Source: Bifidobacterium asteroides
GTDB taxonomy: Bacteria; Actinomycetota; Actinomycetes; Actinomycetales; Bifidobacteriaceae
DNA: 64,000 nt
Assembly (NCBI RefSeq): GCF_030758775.1
Contig: NZ_CP132384.1
Coordinates: forward strand, 868,001 to 932,000
Direction of reading: 5' to 3'
A program made the translations under genes and the position numbers. Of this stretch, positions 1-9,896 are shown piece by piece. Numbering within the stretch: the stretch's first letter is position 1; every line of letters starts with the position of its first letter. The notes beneath the pieces are model-generated. The model was not told the origin of the DNA and ran no database searches. It was given only the letters and a program-made list of their open reading frames with translations.

Positions 1-384
1 TCCGGGCAGCCGATTTATCGGCAGATCGAGGACCAGATACGTTCGGCCATCCTGACCGGAGACCTGAAAGCGGGGGAGGGACTGCCTTCCCTGCGACATC
101 TCTCACAGGAGCTCAGGGTGTCCGTGCTGACCGTGACCCGCGCCTATACCGAACTCGCTCAAGAGGGTTTGGTGGAGAACATCCAAGGCAAGGGGACCTT
201 CGTGGCCGACAGCGGCGACCAGGTCATGAGGCAGCATCTGGAGGACCGCGTGCAGTCCCTGCTGGGAGAGGCAGTCGATACGGCTCGTCGGGCCGGCATG
301 GAGCCGGATCGGATTCGCGGCCTGCTCGACGGTCTGATTGGCAACAGGGGTTCTGCGCCCGCGTCCGAAGAAGGAAAGGAATAG
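1..384 (+). CDS. GntR-family regulator, YtrA-like (5' partial)
   Basis: The reading frame is open from the first base of the window, so the start lies outside. The visible 127 residues contain a GntR winged helix-turn-helix: the PIYRQIEDQIRSAI opening, then LPSLRHLSQELRVSVLTVTR as recognition helix and GKGTFV as wing. After the DNA-binding domain there are only about 50 residues, too short for a FadR or UTRA effector domain, which is the layout of the short YtrA subfamily. The ABC transporter that follows five bases after the stop is the usual partner and probable target of YtrA repressors. That regulatory link is inferred from position. Confidence 0.9.
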   Translation, partial: SGQPIYRQIEDQIRSAILTGDLKAGEGLPSLRHLSQELRVSVLTVTRAYTELAQEGLVENIQGKGTFVADSGDQVMRQHLEDRVQSLLGEAVDTARRAGMEPDRIRGLLDGLIGNRGSAPASEEGKE

Positions 385-388
385 CAGC

Positions 389-1363
389 ATGTACGCATCA
401 CCGGTGATGACAACCTCTGGCGAAGATGTCGACTATGCCCTGCGCGTCAGTGACCTGGGGAAAAGCTACGCCAAGGCCGACGGCACGGGTTTCCGCCTGC
501 ACCAGGTCACCATGGACCTGCCCATGGGCTACATCATGGGATTGATAGGCCCCAACGGCGCAGGCAAATCCACTCTGATCCGGCTCTTGCTCAATATGAC
601 CCATCGAGACAGCGGAGCAATCAGCATTCTGGGCCGTGATCCCTTGAGCCGGGAGGAGGAGGTCAAAGCAGACCTGGGCGTGGTCTTCGATTCCATTTAT
701 TTCCCGGAGGCATGGAAGGTCAAGGCCGTCGAGCCAGTGATGGCACCCATGTATCCCTCTTGGGACAGTGATCGCTATCAGGACTATCTGCGTCGGTTCG
801 GCCTGCAGGAAAACCGCAAAATCGGCAAGCTTTCCCGCGGCATGCAGATGAAACTGATGCTGGCCGTCGCCCTCAGCCACGATGCAAGGCTCTTGATTCT
901 GGATGAGCCCACCAGTGGTCTGGATGTCCTGGCCAGGGACGAGCTCATGGATATTCTGCTGGACTACATCGGCGACGGCCGTCACTCGGTGCTTTTCTCC
1001 ACGCACATCACCGCGGATCTCGAACGGGTGGCTGACTTCGTCACCTATATCAATCGGGGGTCTGTCTTCTACACCGGCCCCAAGGACGAGTTGATGGAGG
1101 CTTTCCAGGTCGTAAGAGGGGGGCCGGACGATCTGGCTGGAGCGCAAATGCCGCATCTGATGGGCTTGCAGCGCTCCGCCACAGGTTTCGAGGCTCTGGT
1201 GCCCACTGAACGCTTGAAGGATTTTCTGGCATCGGCTTCCCCAACCGCCATGGAGCCTTCAGAGGACCGCTACCTGGTGGAGCGGGCCGACTTCGACAAC
1301 ATCATCAGACTGACCGCGGGCTCACCTGCCGCGACCGACAAGAACAAGGAGGTGGAGTCATGA
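389..1363 (+). CDS. ABC transporter ATP-binding protein
   Basis: A 324-residue nucleotide-binding subunit. The Walker A motif GPNGAGKST lies near residues 54-62, the signature is a degenerate LSRGMQMKL, and Walker B with the D-loop reads LLILDEPTSGLD; the switch His follows in FSTHI. The start at 389 was chosen because an AAGGAAAGGA ribosome site sits just upstream; an in-frame ATG at 338 lies inside the regulator gene. About 100 residues follow the ATPase core, as in exporters paired with ABC-2 permeases. It overlaps the permease gene by four bases (ATGA), so the two are translationally coupled. The substrate cannot be told from sequence. Confidence 0.93.
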   Translation: MYASPVMTTSGEDVDYALRVSDLGKSYAKADGTGFRLHQVTMDLPMGYIMGLIGPNGAGKSTLIRLLLNMTHRDSGAISILGRDPLSREEEVKADLGVVFDSIYFPEAWKVKAVEPVMAPMYPSWDSDRYQDYLRRFGLQENRKIGKLSRGMQMKLMLAVALSHDARLLILDEPTSGLDVLARDELMDILLDYIGDGRHSVLFSTHITADLERVADFVTYINRGSVFYTGPKDELMEAFQVVRGGPDDLAGAQMPHLMGLQRSATGFEALVPTERLKDFLASASPTAMEPSEDRYLVERADFDNIIRLTAGSPAATDKNKEVES

Positions 1364-2076
1364 AGGCGATAGCCGAGCAGATCAGGCTGGACATGCAACG
1401 TTTCTCAGGAGCAGGGAGAACTTGGGTTGGTGTGTTGATTTTCCTGTCCGCGCCGCTCATCGGAATCCTGCTGAACCTGGTCATGGCCCTGACAGGCCAT
1501 GATGGGGATGATGCACGGACTGCCTTGACGGGAGCAGTGGCCGGCATGGGAATCGGACTGATTGTAGGCCTGGTATCTGGTTTGTTTGTCGATTTCAGCA
1601 ATGCGGCGATTCGGTTGAACGGTCTGCTGCCCATAACACGCGATCACCAGGTATTCGGACGCTATGCTGCTGTCAGTCTGCTGGTCCTGGTTCAGTCTTG
1701 CGGCTATGCAATATTCTATTTCTGCGTTGCTGATTCGTTTTTGCAGGGTCAGGACCATTGGCGTGCTACCGTCCTGTTTGCTCTGGGATTGTTCATGTCG
1801 GAGTCTTTGCTCTTTGCAGTAGCTGCGCCCCTGTTTTATTGGCTGGAAATGGCCAAAGCCGTGATAGCTTTTCTGGCGCTTCTTGGTTTGGTACCAATAA
1901 CGGCCCTTGTCGGCAGTTGGCTGCCCTTTGACTGGGGGGCCGTCTGGAATTCAATCATGCGTTTTTTGACATCCGACCTGTGGCGGCCGGTGCTCCTCGG
2001 GCTGGCGGTGATTCTGGCGGCTGATATGGTTTCGATAGCCATATCTCGCAAGGTCTATGCCAGGAAGGAGATCTGA
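1360..2076 (+). CDS. ABC-2 type permease subunit
   Basis: A 238-residue hydrophobic protein with about six membrane segments, for example around residues 22-45, 57-75, 100-125, 132-155, 160-185 and 205-225. It has no ATPase motif. Size and topology fit the ABC-2 permeases found in YtrA-type operons, where permease and ATPase form a drug or lipid exporter. It starts with ATGA overlapping the ATPase stop. The following gene, thrC, is convergent only 17 bases away. Substrate unknown. Confidence 0.85.
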   Translation: MKAIAEQIRLDMQRFSGAGRTWVGVLIFLSAPLIGILLNLVMALTGHDGDDARTALTGAVAGMGIGLIVGLVSGLFVDFSNAAIRLNGLLPITRDHQVFGRYAAVSLLVLVQSCGYAIFYFCVADSFLQGQDHWRATVLFALGLFMSESLLFAVAAPLFYWLEMAKAVIAFLALLGLVPITALVGSWLPFDWGAVWNSIMRFLTSDLWRPVLLGLAVILAADMVSIAISRKVYARKEI

Positions 2077-2093
2077 GCCGATTCGCTCAGGCT

Positions 2094-3575
2094 TCAGGAC
2101 TGCATGACCACGTGGCGGACGTAGTCGGACATGTCTCCTGGATCGATGCAGTCCTGGAAGCGCACAGGCGCGTTTTCCAGGGTGCGCAGAGCCTTGGGGG
2201 GCCTGGTGTTGGTGGCCTCGGCCAGGATGTCCATGCAGTCGAAGTCGCTGTCCGGGGTCTCCAGGCCCAGGGATTGGCAGACCACCCGGGGGAACTTGTA
2301 AGGACTGGCTGTAGACAGCAGTACTCGGGGCACGGCAGGATCCCTGTCGGTCTGCCCGGTCATGACCTGGTAACCGCAGGCCGTGTGCGGATCGATCAGG
2401 TATCCCCGGTTCTCCCAGCAGTTGCCGATGGCTGATCCCACCTGGTCCTCGTCGGCCCAGCCGCAGGAGAAGAGCCCGCGGATTCTGGTCAGCAGGGCCT
2501 CAGGCACCTGGTAGCGTCCCCTGGACTCCAAATCGGCCATAAGCGAGGCGATCAGTTCGGTGTCGCCGTCGGCCATGTAGTAGAGCATCCGTTCCAGGTT
2601 GGAGGAGATCAGGATGTCCATGCTGGGGGAGGTGGTGGTGTAGAAGGGGCGGTTGCGGTCATAGACGCCTGTGGTCAGGAAGTCGTTGAGGACCCGGTTG
2701 CGGTCCGAGGCCACGGTCAGACGGGCCACCGGAAGGCCCATCATCTTGGCGTAGTATCCGGCCAGCACATCGCCGAAGTTGCCGGTGGGCACGCAGAATT
2801 CGACCGGATCCCCAGGTCTGATCACTCCCCGTTCCATAAGGGACCCGTAGGCCAGGAAGTAGTAGACGACCTGCGGGGCCAGGCGGCCCACATTGATGGA
2901 GTTGGCCGACGAGAGAACGGTTGAGGCCTTCTCGTCCAGCTCGCGAGCCAGATCAGCGTCGGCGAAGATGGACTTGACTGCGGACTGGGCATCGTCGAAA
3001 TTGCCCCGAACCGCGCAGACCTGCAGGTTGCCGCCCTCCTGGGTGACCATCTGCAGGCGTTGGATCTGACTGACCTTGCCCTGAGGATAGAAAACAGTGA
3101 TGCCCGTGCCCGGCGCGTCTGCGAAACCGGCCAGCGCCGCCTTGCCCGTGTCTCCGGAGGTGGCCGTAAGCACCATGATTCGTTCGCCATCGTCCCCGGC
3201 CAGGGCCATCAGTCTCGGCAGCAGCTGCAGGGCCACATCCTTGAAGGCCGAGGTGGGCCCGCGGAAGAGCTCCAGTACGAAGTCGTTGCCGCCCAGGTCC
3301 ACCAGAGGGGTGATTGCCGGATCGGACCACTGCTCTCCGTAGGCTGCGTCCAGGCAGGAGTCCAGCTGAGCGGAAGAGTAATCGCTCAGCAGTCTCGAAA
3401 GGACCAGTTTGGCCGTGCCCTTGTAGTCCAGGCCGGCAACGTCGGCAGGGTCGATGGTCAGTGCGTCCAGTCCATCGCTGACGTAGAGTCCGCCGTCAGG
3501 AGCCAGGCCTCGTCTGATGGCCTGCTTGGACTGCAGCTGCTCCTTGCCGCCTCGGGTGCTGTGGTATGTGCTCAT
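2094..3575 (-). CDS. thrC: Threonine synthase
   Basis: Converts O-phosphohomoserine to threonine with pyridoxal phosphate, the last step of threonine synthesis in the cytoplasm. The 493-residue product has the family N-terminus (STRGG) and the PLP lysine in [13 protein letters not shown] (Lys112), followed by the glycine-rich phosphate-binding [12 protein letters not shown]. Length matches bacterial type I ThrC, about 490-500 residues. The start at 3575 is preceded by GGAGGGG nine bases away. The frame is open further upstream, but that extension does not look like ThrC. It diverges from glyA across a 203-bp gap. Confidence 0.96.
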   Translation of the reverse strand: MSTYHSTRGGKEQLQSKQAIRRGLAPDGGLYVSDGLDALTIDPADVAGLDYKGTAKLVLSRLLSDYSSAQLDSCLDAAYGEQWSDPAITPLVDLGGNDFVLELFRGPTSAFKDVALQLLPRLMALAGDDGERIMVLTATSGDTGKAALAGFADAPGTGITVFYPQGKVSQIQRLQMVTQEGGNLQVCAVRGNFDDAQSAVKSIFADADLARELDEKASTVLSSANSINVGRLAPQVVYYFLAYGSLMERGVIRPGDPVEFCVPTGNFGDVLAGYYAKMMGLPVARLTVASDRNRVLNDFLTTGVYDRNRPFYTTTSPSMDILISSNLERMLYYMADGDTELIASLMADLESRGRYQVPEALLTRIRGLFSCGWADEDQVGSAIGNCWENRGYLIDPHTACGYQVMTGQTDRDPAVPRVLLSTASPYKFPRVVCQSLGLETPDSDFDCMDILAEATNTRPPKALRTLENAPVRFQDCIDPGDMSDYVRHVVMQS

Positions 3576-3778
3576 GGTTGCCTGCCCCTCCGCCATGTCG
3601 CCGAACTGATCATTACCAGGGCATTCTACCCCGTGCAGGGGTCCGAACCATGGCCTTGCTCGGCTCGCGGAGGAAACTGTCTGTGGACGCCAGGGCCTGC
3701 CAGGGGTCGGCATGGCGTACAGTGTTGCCCACCAGCCCCTGTATCCGAGGCTGTACGTTACAGACAAAGGAGCGACCC

Positions 3779-5086
3779 ATGGTCGAAGAGAACCCGGTAC
3801 AGCAATCCTACGATGTCCTGAACTCTTCGATCTCGCAGGTGGATCCGGAGATCGCAGCACTGCTGGACGGGGAGTTGGAGCGCCAACGCGGCGGTCTGGA
3901 GATGATCGCCTCAGAGAACTTCGTGCCCAAGGCTGTCTTGCAGGCCCAGGGATCCGTGCTGACCAACAAGTATGCCGAGGGCTATCCCGGCAGACGCTAC
4001 TACGGGGGTTGCGAGTGGGTGGACCAGGTCGAGAACCTGGCCCGGGACCGCGCCAAGGCCCTGTTCGGCGCCGAATATGCCAACGTGCAGCCGCATTCGG
4101 GCGCCCAGGCCAACGCCGCCGTCTATCAGGCCCTGATCAAGCCCGGCGACACCGTGCTGGGCCTGGCCCTGGACCATGGCGGCCACCTGACACACGGCAT
4201 GAAGATCAACTTCTCCGGACGCTTTTACCATGCTGAGTCCTACGGGGTCGATCCGGACACCTTCCGCATCGAGCCCGAGATCATCCGCCAGCGGGCCCTG
4301 GAGACCCATCCGGCCCTGATCATCGGCGGGTGGAGCGCTTATCCGCGCATTGAGGACTTTGCAGCCATGAAGGAGATCGCCGATGAGGTGGGGGCCAAGT
4401 TCTGGGTGGATATGGCCCACTTCGCCGGCATGGTTGCGGCCGGTCTGCACCCCAGCCCGGTGCCCTATGCCGATGTGGTCTCCTCCACGGCCCACAAGAC
4501 CCTGGGCGGACCCAGGTCCGGGTTCATCCTGGCCCGTCAGGAGTATGCCAAGAAGCTCAACTCCTCGGTCTTCCCCGGCAACCAGGGCGGCCCGCTCATG
4601 CATGTGATCGCCGCCAAGGCTGTGGCCTTCAAGCTGGCCGGCACGCCCGAATTCAAGGAGCGGATGGAGCGCACTCTGGAGGGCGCCAAGATCCTGGCTG
4701 AGCGCCTGATGGCCAAGGACGTGGCCGACAACGGCATCACCGTGCTCACTGGAGGGACTGATGTCCACCTGGTCATGGTGGATCTGCGCAACAGCGAGAT
4801 GGACGGCCGTCAGGGGGAGGACCTGCTGGCCAGGATCGGCATCACCGTCAACCGCAATACGGTCCCCTTCGATCCGCGTCCTGCCTCTGTGGCCTCCGGT
4901 CTGCGCATAGGTACCTCCGCCCTGGCCACGCGCGGATTCGGCCCGGCCCAGTACGAGGAGGTGGCTGACGTGATCGGCACTGCGCTGGCCCAGGGTCCCC
5001 AGGCGGATCTGGATGCCCTCAAGGCCCGGGTGGACCGGCTTGTGGATGCTTTCCCGCTCTATCCTGAGCTGGATCAGACCCACTGA
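3779..5086 (+). CDS. glyA: Serine hydroxymethyltransferase
   Basis: Interconverts serine and glycine while loading one-carbon units onto tetrahydrofolate; PLP-dependent and cytoplasmic. The 435-residue protein shows the expected blocks: MIASENFVP near residue 42, [15 protein letters not shown] at 63-77, QPHSGAQAN at 104-112, and the Schiff-base lysine in [14 protein letters not shown] (Lys240). AAAGGAG lies seven bases before the ATG at 3779. An upstream in-frame start at 3566 overlaps the divergent thrC start and adds unrelated residues, so it was rejected. Confidence 0.97.
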   Translation: MVEENPVQQSYDVLNSSISQVDPEIAALLDGELERQRGGLEMIASENFVPKAVLQAQGSVLTNKYAEGYPGRRYYGGCEWVDQVENLARDRAKALFGAEYANVQPHSGAQANAAVYQALIKPGDTVLGLALDHGGHLTHGMKINFSGRFYHAESYGVDPDTFRIEPEIIRQRALETHPALIIGGWSAYPRIEDFAAMKEIADEVGAKFWVDMAHFAGMVAAGLHPSPVPYADVVSSTAHKTLGGPRSGFILARQEYAKKLNSSVFPGNQGGPLMHVIAAKAVAFKLAGTPEFKERMERTLEGAKILAERLMAKDVADNGITVLTGGTDVHLVMVDLRNSEMDGRQGEDLLARIGITVNRNTVPFDPRPASVASGLRIGTSALATRGFGPAQYEEVADVIGTALAQGPQADLDALKARVDRLVDAFPLYPELDQTH

Positions 5087-5094
5087 TCGGCCTT

Positions 5095-5129
5095 GGAGGA
5101 GGGAGGTGCAGCAATGCCCTCCCTCCTCC
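5095..5129 (+). terminator. Hairpin after glyA
   Basis: A 12-bp perfect stem, GGAGGAGGGAGG pairing with CCTCCCTCCTCC, with an 11-base loop, placed nine bases after the glyA stop. There is no strong T-run behind it, so it may act as a weak or factor-assisted terminator or as an mRNA 3' stabiliser. Confidence 0.5.
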
Positions 5130-5213
5130 TGTCGTCATTGCCTCCGCTGAGGGTTACAATCGGTACAGAATATGGGTCTGGCAGGCCCGTGAGGGCGAAA
5201 GGATCTGACGAAC

Positions 5214-6518
5214 ATGAGTAAAAACGACGACTCCGATCGTCAGGATGTGTTTGATCGGGTCTGCGCCATGGCCGATGCTGCGGCGGCTGCGCAGGCAGGT
5301 CTGGCAGGTATGACCGGCCAGGCAAGGAATGCCCTCTTGCTGGCCTTGGCCGATGCGCTGATCGATAAGGCTGAGCAGATTGCTGCGGTCAATGAGCAGG
5401 ACTGCGCTCAGGCTTTCGAAGAAGGAATGAGCGCCGGTCTGATTGACCGTCTGCGCTTGGATAAGGTTCGTATTGCGGACGCCGCCCGTGGCGTGCGTAT
5501 GGTGGCGGGGCTGACCGATCCGCTTGGCGAGGTGGTTCGCGGCCATGACATGCCCAACGGCATGCGGCTCAATCAGGTGCGGGTTCCCCTGGGCGTGGTG
5601 GCCATGATCTACGAGGCCCGGCCCAACGTCACCATCGATGTGGTGGCCCTCTGCCTCAAGTCCGGCAATGCGGCCCTCCTGCGGGGAGGTCACGCGGCCC
5701 AGCGCACCAATCGCGCCCTGGTTGAGCTGATAGGCGGGGTCCTTCGCGAACAGGGGTTGGATCCGGCTCTGGTGGCTTCCGTTGACCGATATGGTCGTGA
5801 GGGGGCCCAGGCTCTGATGAAGGCGCGCGGTCATATCGATCTGTTGGTGCCTAGGGGTGGCCGAGGGCTGATCCGCAGCGTAATCGAGCAGGCCACTGTG
5901 CCCACCATCGAGACCGGGGCAGGCAATGTCCATATTTACGTGGACCGCTCAGTGGATATGGATCAGGCCATCCCCATCATCGTCAACGCCAAGACCCAGC
6001 GGGTGGGCGTCTGCAACGCCGCTGAAAAGCTGATCGTGCACAGGGATGTGGCCGCTGAATTCCTGCCCCGCGTGGCCCAAGCGCTGACGCAGGCCCAAGT
6101 TGAGCTGCACCTGGATACGGTCTCCATGGACATCCTTGCCGGGCAGGGTCTGCCTGAGGATCTGCTGGTTCGCGCTGAGGAAGCCGACTGGGACCGTGAG
6201 TATCTGGATCTGAAGATGGGGGTGCGTGTGGTGGACTCCATGGATCAGGCCATCGATCACATCAACCGTCACTCCACCGGCCACACCGAGGCCATCCTGG
6301 CTCGGGACTATGCGGCTGTGGAGGAGTTCTCCCGTCGGGTGGATTCGGCCGTGATCATGGTCAATGCTTCGACCAGATTCACCGATGGCGGCATGTTCGG
6401 CATGGGCGCCGAGCTGGGCATCTCCACCCAAAAGCTGCATGCCCGAGGACCCATGGGTCTGCAGGAGTTGACCACCACCAAGTGGATCGGCTACGGCAGG
6501 GGGCAGGTGCGGCCGTGA
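5214..6518 (+). CDS. proA: Glutamate-5-semialdehyde dehydrogenase
   Basis: Reduces gamma-glutamyl phosphate to glutamate-5-semialdehyde with NADPH, the second step of proline synthesis. The 434-residue product is full length. Family blocks include [17 protein letters not shown] near 125-140, [11 protein letters not shown] at 149-159, and the catalytic cysteine in [12 protein letters not shown] (Cys267). GAAAGGATC precedes the ATG. The stop overlaps the GTG start of the next gene, so proA leads an operon that runs into nadD. No proB is present in this window. Confidence 0.96.
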   Translation: MSKNDDSDRQDVFDRVCAMADAAAAAQAGLAGMTGQARNALLLALADALIDKAEQIAAVNEQDCAQAFEEGMSAGLIDRLRLDKVRIADAARGVRMVAGLTDPLGEVVRGHDMPNGMRLNQVRVPLGVVAMIYEARPNVTIDVVALCLKSGNAALLRGGHAAQRTNRALVELIGGVLREQGLDPALVASVDRYGREGAQALMKARGHIDLLVPRGGRGLIRSVIEQATVPTIETGAGNVHIYVDRSVDMDQAIPIIVNAKTQRVGVCNAAEKLIVHRDVAAEFLPRVAQALTQAQVELHLDTVSMDILAGQGLPEDLLVRAEEADWDREYLDLKMGVRVVDSMDQAIDHINRHSTGHTEAILARDYAAVEEFSRRVDSAVIMVNASTRFTDGGMFGMGAELGISTQKLHARGPMGLQELTTTKWIGYGRGQVRP

Positions 6519-7072
6519 ATGAGAAGATCGAAGAGCTCTTCCAGCGCGAGCACGACAATCCGCGCATCTGGCTGAGGGTGGCTTCCGAACGGCTGAGCCT
6601 GTTGCGGTACGTCTTTTTGGTGCAAATCGAGGATGGTATCCCGGATGCAGACCAGCGCTCCTGCCTTGAGTACGCCGACGCTGTCCTGATTGGCTGGCCT
6701 GACGAGCATGCCGATGATGTGTACGACCTGGACCAGGACCAGCTCAATCAGGTCAGGCACAACATCACCGTCATGGAGGAGCGGGTGCCGGTCTTCCGCA
6801 AACAGGAGCAGGAGGGGCGCATCGCCGACCTGTCCGATTCATTGGTAGCTGTCACCGGATGCGTGGCTCAGGTTCGTCGGGCCTACCAGCCGGGCTTCCC
6901 CCTGCCCACCTATTCCGAGATCCGCCGGGTGGTCCAGGAGGAGTGGAATGCCGACATGGAGCGGATCGATCCTGACCGGGTCGACCCCAGCGCCGAGCAG
7001 ATGCGCCAGGAGGCCAAGTCAGAGAACGAGGAGAACGCCTCGGAAGCTAGACGGGAGGGCGAGCAGGGGTGA
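6515..7072 (+). CDS. Conserved protein of unknown function
   Basis: I do not recognise a domain. The 185-residue product is acidic and soluble, with no signal peptide or membrane segment. Its first 120 residues look helical and its last 30 are a low-complexity Glu/Ala/Arg tail, probably disordered. The GTG start at 6515 overlaps the proA stop by four bases and AGGGGG lies about 11 bases before it. Its own stop overlaps the nadD start. This double coupling says the protein is made with ProA and NadD; it does not define a function. Confidence 0.75.
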   Translation: MNEKIEELFQREHDNPRIWLRVASERLSLLRYVFLVQIEDGIPDADQRSCLEYADAVLIGWPDEHADDVYDLDQDQLNQVRHNITVMEERVPVFRKQEQEGRIADLSDSLVAVTGCVAQVRRAYQPGFPLPTYSEIRRVVQEEWNADMERIDPDRVDPSAEQMRQEAKSENEENASEARREGEQG

Positions 7073-7758
7073 ACCGGATGATGTCTGAACTGTCCAAGGA
7101 GGGGGAATCCGGGCAGGAGCCATCAGATATTGACGGATCCTGTAGGCCTTCTCACCATAACCGCCGACCCCGGGTGGGGATCATGGGCGGCACCTTCGAC
7201 CCCATTCACAACGGCCACTTGGTGGCTGCCTCGGAGGTGGCCTGGGTCTACGACCTGGATGAGGTCATCTTTGTGCCCACCGGCCGTCCGGCCTTCAAGC
7301 TGAACAAGACGGTGACCAATGCTGAGGACCGCTATCTGATGACCGTGATCGCCACGGCCTCCAACCCCAAGTTCACCGTCTCCCGGGTGGACATTGAGCG
7401 TCCTGGCATCACCTACACCGTGGACACCTTGCGCGACATCAAGCGGATGCGTCCCGACAGCGACCTCTTCTTCATCACCGGGGCGGACGCTGTGGCCGAG
7501 ATCATGCGCTGGAAGGATGCCAACCGGATGTGGGATCTGGCCAAGTTCGTCGCCGTCTCCAGGCCCGGCTATTCCTCCAGCCTGGACGATCTTCAGGTGC
7601 CTGCTCAGCGGGTGGATACCTTGGAGATTCCGGCCCTGTCCATCTCGTCCACAGATGTGCGCCGTCGTTCGGCCAGGGGCATGCCGGTCTGGTACCTGGT
7701 TCCGGACGGGGTGGTGCAGTACATCAACAAGCACGGGCTCTACCGCTCGGCTTCCTGA
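7069..7758 (+). CDS. nadD: Nicotinate-nucleotide adenylyltransferase
   Basis: Joins nicotinate mononucleotide to ATP to give deamido-NAD in NAD synthesis. The nucleotidyltransferase motif [11 protein letters not shown] lies at about residues 40-50 and the second motif ISSTDVRRR near residue 200. The protein is 229 residues because some 35 variable residues precede the first beta strand. The start is taken as GTG 7069, overlapping the upstream stop, with GGGAGG about ten bases before; ATG at 7078 is possible. In many actinobacteria nadD is near rsfS; here rsfS is 3.5 kb downstream. Confidence 0.94.
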   Translation: MNRMMSELSKEGESGQEPSDIDGSCRPSHHNRRPRVGIMGGTFDPIHNGHLVAASEVAWVYDLDEVIFVPTGRPAFKLNKTVTNAEDRYLMTVIATASNPKFTVSRVDIERPGITYTVDTLRDIKRMRPDSDLFFITGADAVAEIMRWKDANRMWDLAKFVAVSRPGYSSSLDDLQVPAQRVDTLEIPALSISSTDVRRRSARGMPVWYLVPDGVVQYINKHGLYRSAS

Positions 7759-7861
7759 GCTGCGCATGCTGTCGGACTCGCCAACACGGACAGCCCGGCT
7801 GTGTCAGCGCGCGCCATTATTATGGAGGCTGTCCGCTTCAGCGAAAACAACGTTTGGAGAT

Positions 7862-8878
7862 ATGGTGAGCGCGATACTCAAAGGCAGACCAGGAAAAAAT
7901 CTCATACTTGTCACAGGCCGGACCCATCCCAGACTCGCGGCGGACGTGGCCGATCAACTTGGCATCGACGTCCTGGAGACGACGGCATACGACTTTGCCA
8001 ACGGCGAGATGTATGTGCGTTATACGGAGTCGGTGCGCGGTGCGGATGTCTTCGTCCTGCAGACCCACTCAGACCCGGTCAACAAGTCCATCATGGAACA
8101 GCTGATCATGATCGACGCCCTCAAGAGGGCCTCGGCGCGATCCATCACCGCGGTCTGCCCGCTCCTGGGCTACTCCCGTCAGGACAAGAAGCACCTGGGC
8201 CGCGAGCCCATCTCCTGCCGGCTCATGTTCGACCTGCTCAAGACGGCTGGCGCGGACCGGATCATGTCGGTTGACCTGCACGCCGCCCAGTCCCAGGGCT
8301 TCTTCGATGGGCCTGTGGACCATCTGATCGCCATGCCTGTGTTGGTGGACTATGTGCGCGACCGGATGGACCTGTCCAAGGTGGCCGTGGTCTCGCCGGA
8401 TGCCGGCCGCATCCGGGTGGCCGAGCAGTGGGCCCAGCGCCTGGGAGGCGTGCCTCTGGCCTTCATCCACAAGACCCGTGACATCACCCAGCCCAACAAG
8501 GCTGTGGCCCATCGGGTGGTGGGCGACGTGCGTGGCCTGGACTGTGTGCTGGTGGACGACCTGATCGACACGGGCGGCACCATCACCGAGGCCTGCAACG
8601 TCCTGGAGGAGGCCGGCGCCAACTCCATCACCATCGTGGCCACTCATGGCGTCATGTCCGGGCCTGCCGTGGAACGGCTCAAGTCCTGCCAGGCCAAGGA
8701 GGTCATTGTCACCGACACGGTCCCCATTCCCCAGGAGAAGCGTTGGGATGGATTGACTGTGCTGTCCATCGCGCCCCTGCTGGCCTCGGCCATCAAGGCG
8801 GTCTTTGAGGATGGCTCGGTGGCCCGGCTCTTCGACACGTATCCGGCTCATCACGGCCAGGGCTTCCTCTTTGCCTAA
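7862..8878 (+). CDS. prs: Ribose-phosphate pyrophosphokinase
   Basis: Makes PRPP from ribose 5-phosphate and ATP for nucleotide, His, Trp and NAD synthesis. The 338-residue product has the catalytic stretch SVDLHAAQSQGFF near 136-148 and the PRPP-binding loop CVLVDDLIDTGGT at 228-240. The first ATG at 7862 sits only two bases after GGAG, so GTG at 7865, one codon later, may be the real initiator. The gene follows nadD after 103 bp. Its product links to the nucleoside salvage locus further right, though there is no shared operon. Confidence 0.95.
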   Translation: MVSAILKGRPGKNLILVTGRTHPRLAADVADQLGIDVLETTAYDFANGEMYVRYTESVRGADVFVLQTHSDPVNKSIMEQLIMIDALKRASARSITAVCPLLGYSRQDKKHLGREPISCRLMFDLLKTAGADRIMSVDLHAAQSQGFFDGPVDHLIAMPVLVDYVRDRMDLSKVAVVSPDAGRIRVAEQWAQRLGGVPLAFIHKTRDITQPNKAVAHRVVGDVRGLDCVLVDDLIDTGGTITEACNVLEEAGANSITIVATHGVMSGPAVERLKSCQAKEVIVTDTVPIPQEKRWDGLTVLSIAPLLASAIKAVFEDGSVARLFDTYPAHHGQGFLFA

Positions 8879-8960
8879 AGCCCTGCCTGCCCGGCATGGC
8901 GTGGCGTAATCGTCCGGCTGTGGCATAATAAACCTGGCGGGGCCTCAAGGGTTCCGCCCT

Positions 8961-9031
8961 TCCCCCATGGTGTAAAGGCAGCACACGGGTCTTTGGAACC
9001 CTTAGTCTTGGTTCGAATCCAGGTGGGGGAG
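8961..9031 (+). tRNA. tRNA-Gln (anticodon TTG)
   Basis: The cloverleaf can be drawn by eye: acceptor TCCCCCA with TGGGGGA, anticodon loop CTTTGGA giving TTG, and T-loop GTTCGAATCC. One anticodon-stem pair at the base (C with T) is mismatched. CCA is not encoded. A CATAAT box 32 bases upstream could be the -10 element but no good -35 goes with it. Confidence 0.93.
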
Positions 9032-9098
9032 CTTACGCTCGCCGATTCCGGTCGGAGACGGCCTCCTTGGGGTCGGTGACCAACCGAAAGGAACTGTC

Positions 9099-9896
9099 TT
9101 GGCAGTCAAGAAGATCGAAACCTGGCTCACCGACATGGACGGCGTGCTGGTGCACGAGAACACGGCCCTGCCCGGAGCTGCCGAATTCATCGACACCCTC
9201 AAGCGCAACAACCGCCAATATCTGGTGCTGACCAACAATCCCATCTATACCCCTCGTGACCTTTCGGCCCGCCTTGGTCGTTCGGGCATCGACGTGCCCG
9301 AGGATCGGATCTGGACCTCGGCCCTGGCCACCGCCGACTTCGTGTCCCGGACCATGCCGCGGGGATCGGCCTATGTGATCGGCGAGGCCGGGCTGACCAC
9401 GGCCCTGCACGAGGCCGGGTTCATTCTTTCCGACATCAACCCGGACTATGTGATCCTGGGCGAGACCCGGACATACTCCTTTGAGTCCATCACCACAGCC
9501 ATCCGCCTGATCCTGGGAGGCGCCCGCTTCATCTGCACCAACCCGGACGCCACCGGCCCCAGCGAGAACGGCGTCCTGCCGGCAGCCGGCGCGGTGGCGG
9601 CCCTGGTGACCAAGGCCACCAATCGGGAGCCCTACTTCGTGGGCAAGCCCAACCCCATCATGTTCCGCACGGCCCTGAACAGGGTGGGCGGCCACTCCGA
9701 GACCACGGCCATGATCGGCGACCGGATGGACACCGACGTGGTGGCCGGAGTCGAGGCCGGTCTGAACACCTTCCTGGTGCTGACAGGCATCACCACACGT
9801 TCCGAGGTGGAAACCTTCCCCTATCGCCCTGACCAGGTGGTGGACTCTATTCAGGATCTGATCGACATCGCCGAGAGCGGGGTGGTGGAGTTTTGA
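9099..9896 (+). CDS. HAD-family sugar phosphatase, NagD/IIA subclass
   Basis: A 265-residue hydrolase of the haloacid dehalogenase superfamily. Motif I is TDMDGVLVHE (Asp12 nucleophile, Asp14 acid/base), motif II is LTNNP, the lysine motif is GKPNPIMF, and motif IV is MIGDRMDTDV. The C2-type cap between motifs II and III places it with NagD and p-nitrophenyl phosphatases, which act on small phosphorylated sugars or nucleotides; the substrate is not determined. Start is TTG 9099 with AAAGGAA six bases before. Its TGA overlaps the TTG start of glmU, so it is co-translated with cell-wall precursor synthesis. Confidence 0.88.
   Translation: MAVKKIETWLTDMDGVLVHENTALPGAAEFIDTLKRNNRQYLVLTNNPIYTPRDLSARLGRSGIDVPEDRIWTSALATADFVSRTMPRGSAYVIGEAGLTTALHEAGFILSDINPDYVILGETRTYSFESITTAIRLILGGARFICTNPDATGPSENGVLPAAGAVAALVTKATNREPYFVGKPNPIMFRTALNRVGGHSETTAMIGDRMDTDVVAGVEAGLNTFLVLTGITTRSEVETFPYRPDQVVDSIQDLIDIAESGVVEF

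Noticed and set aside
3576-3860. N-terminal extension of thrC to 3860
   Set aside because: The extra 95 residues overlap the glyA leader, do not resemble threonine synthase, and the ATG at 3575 has a good ribosome site and gives the normal family length.
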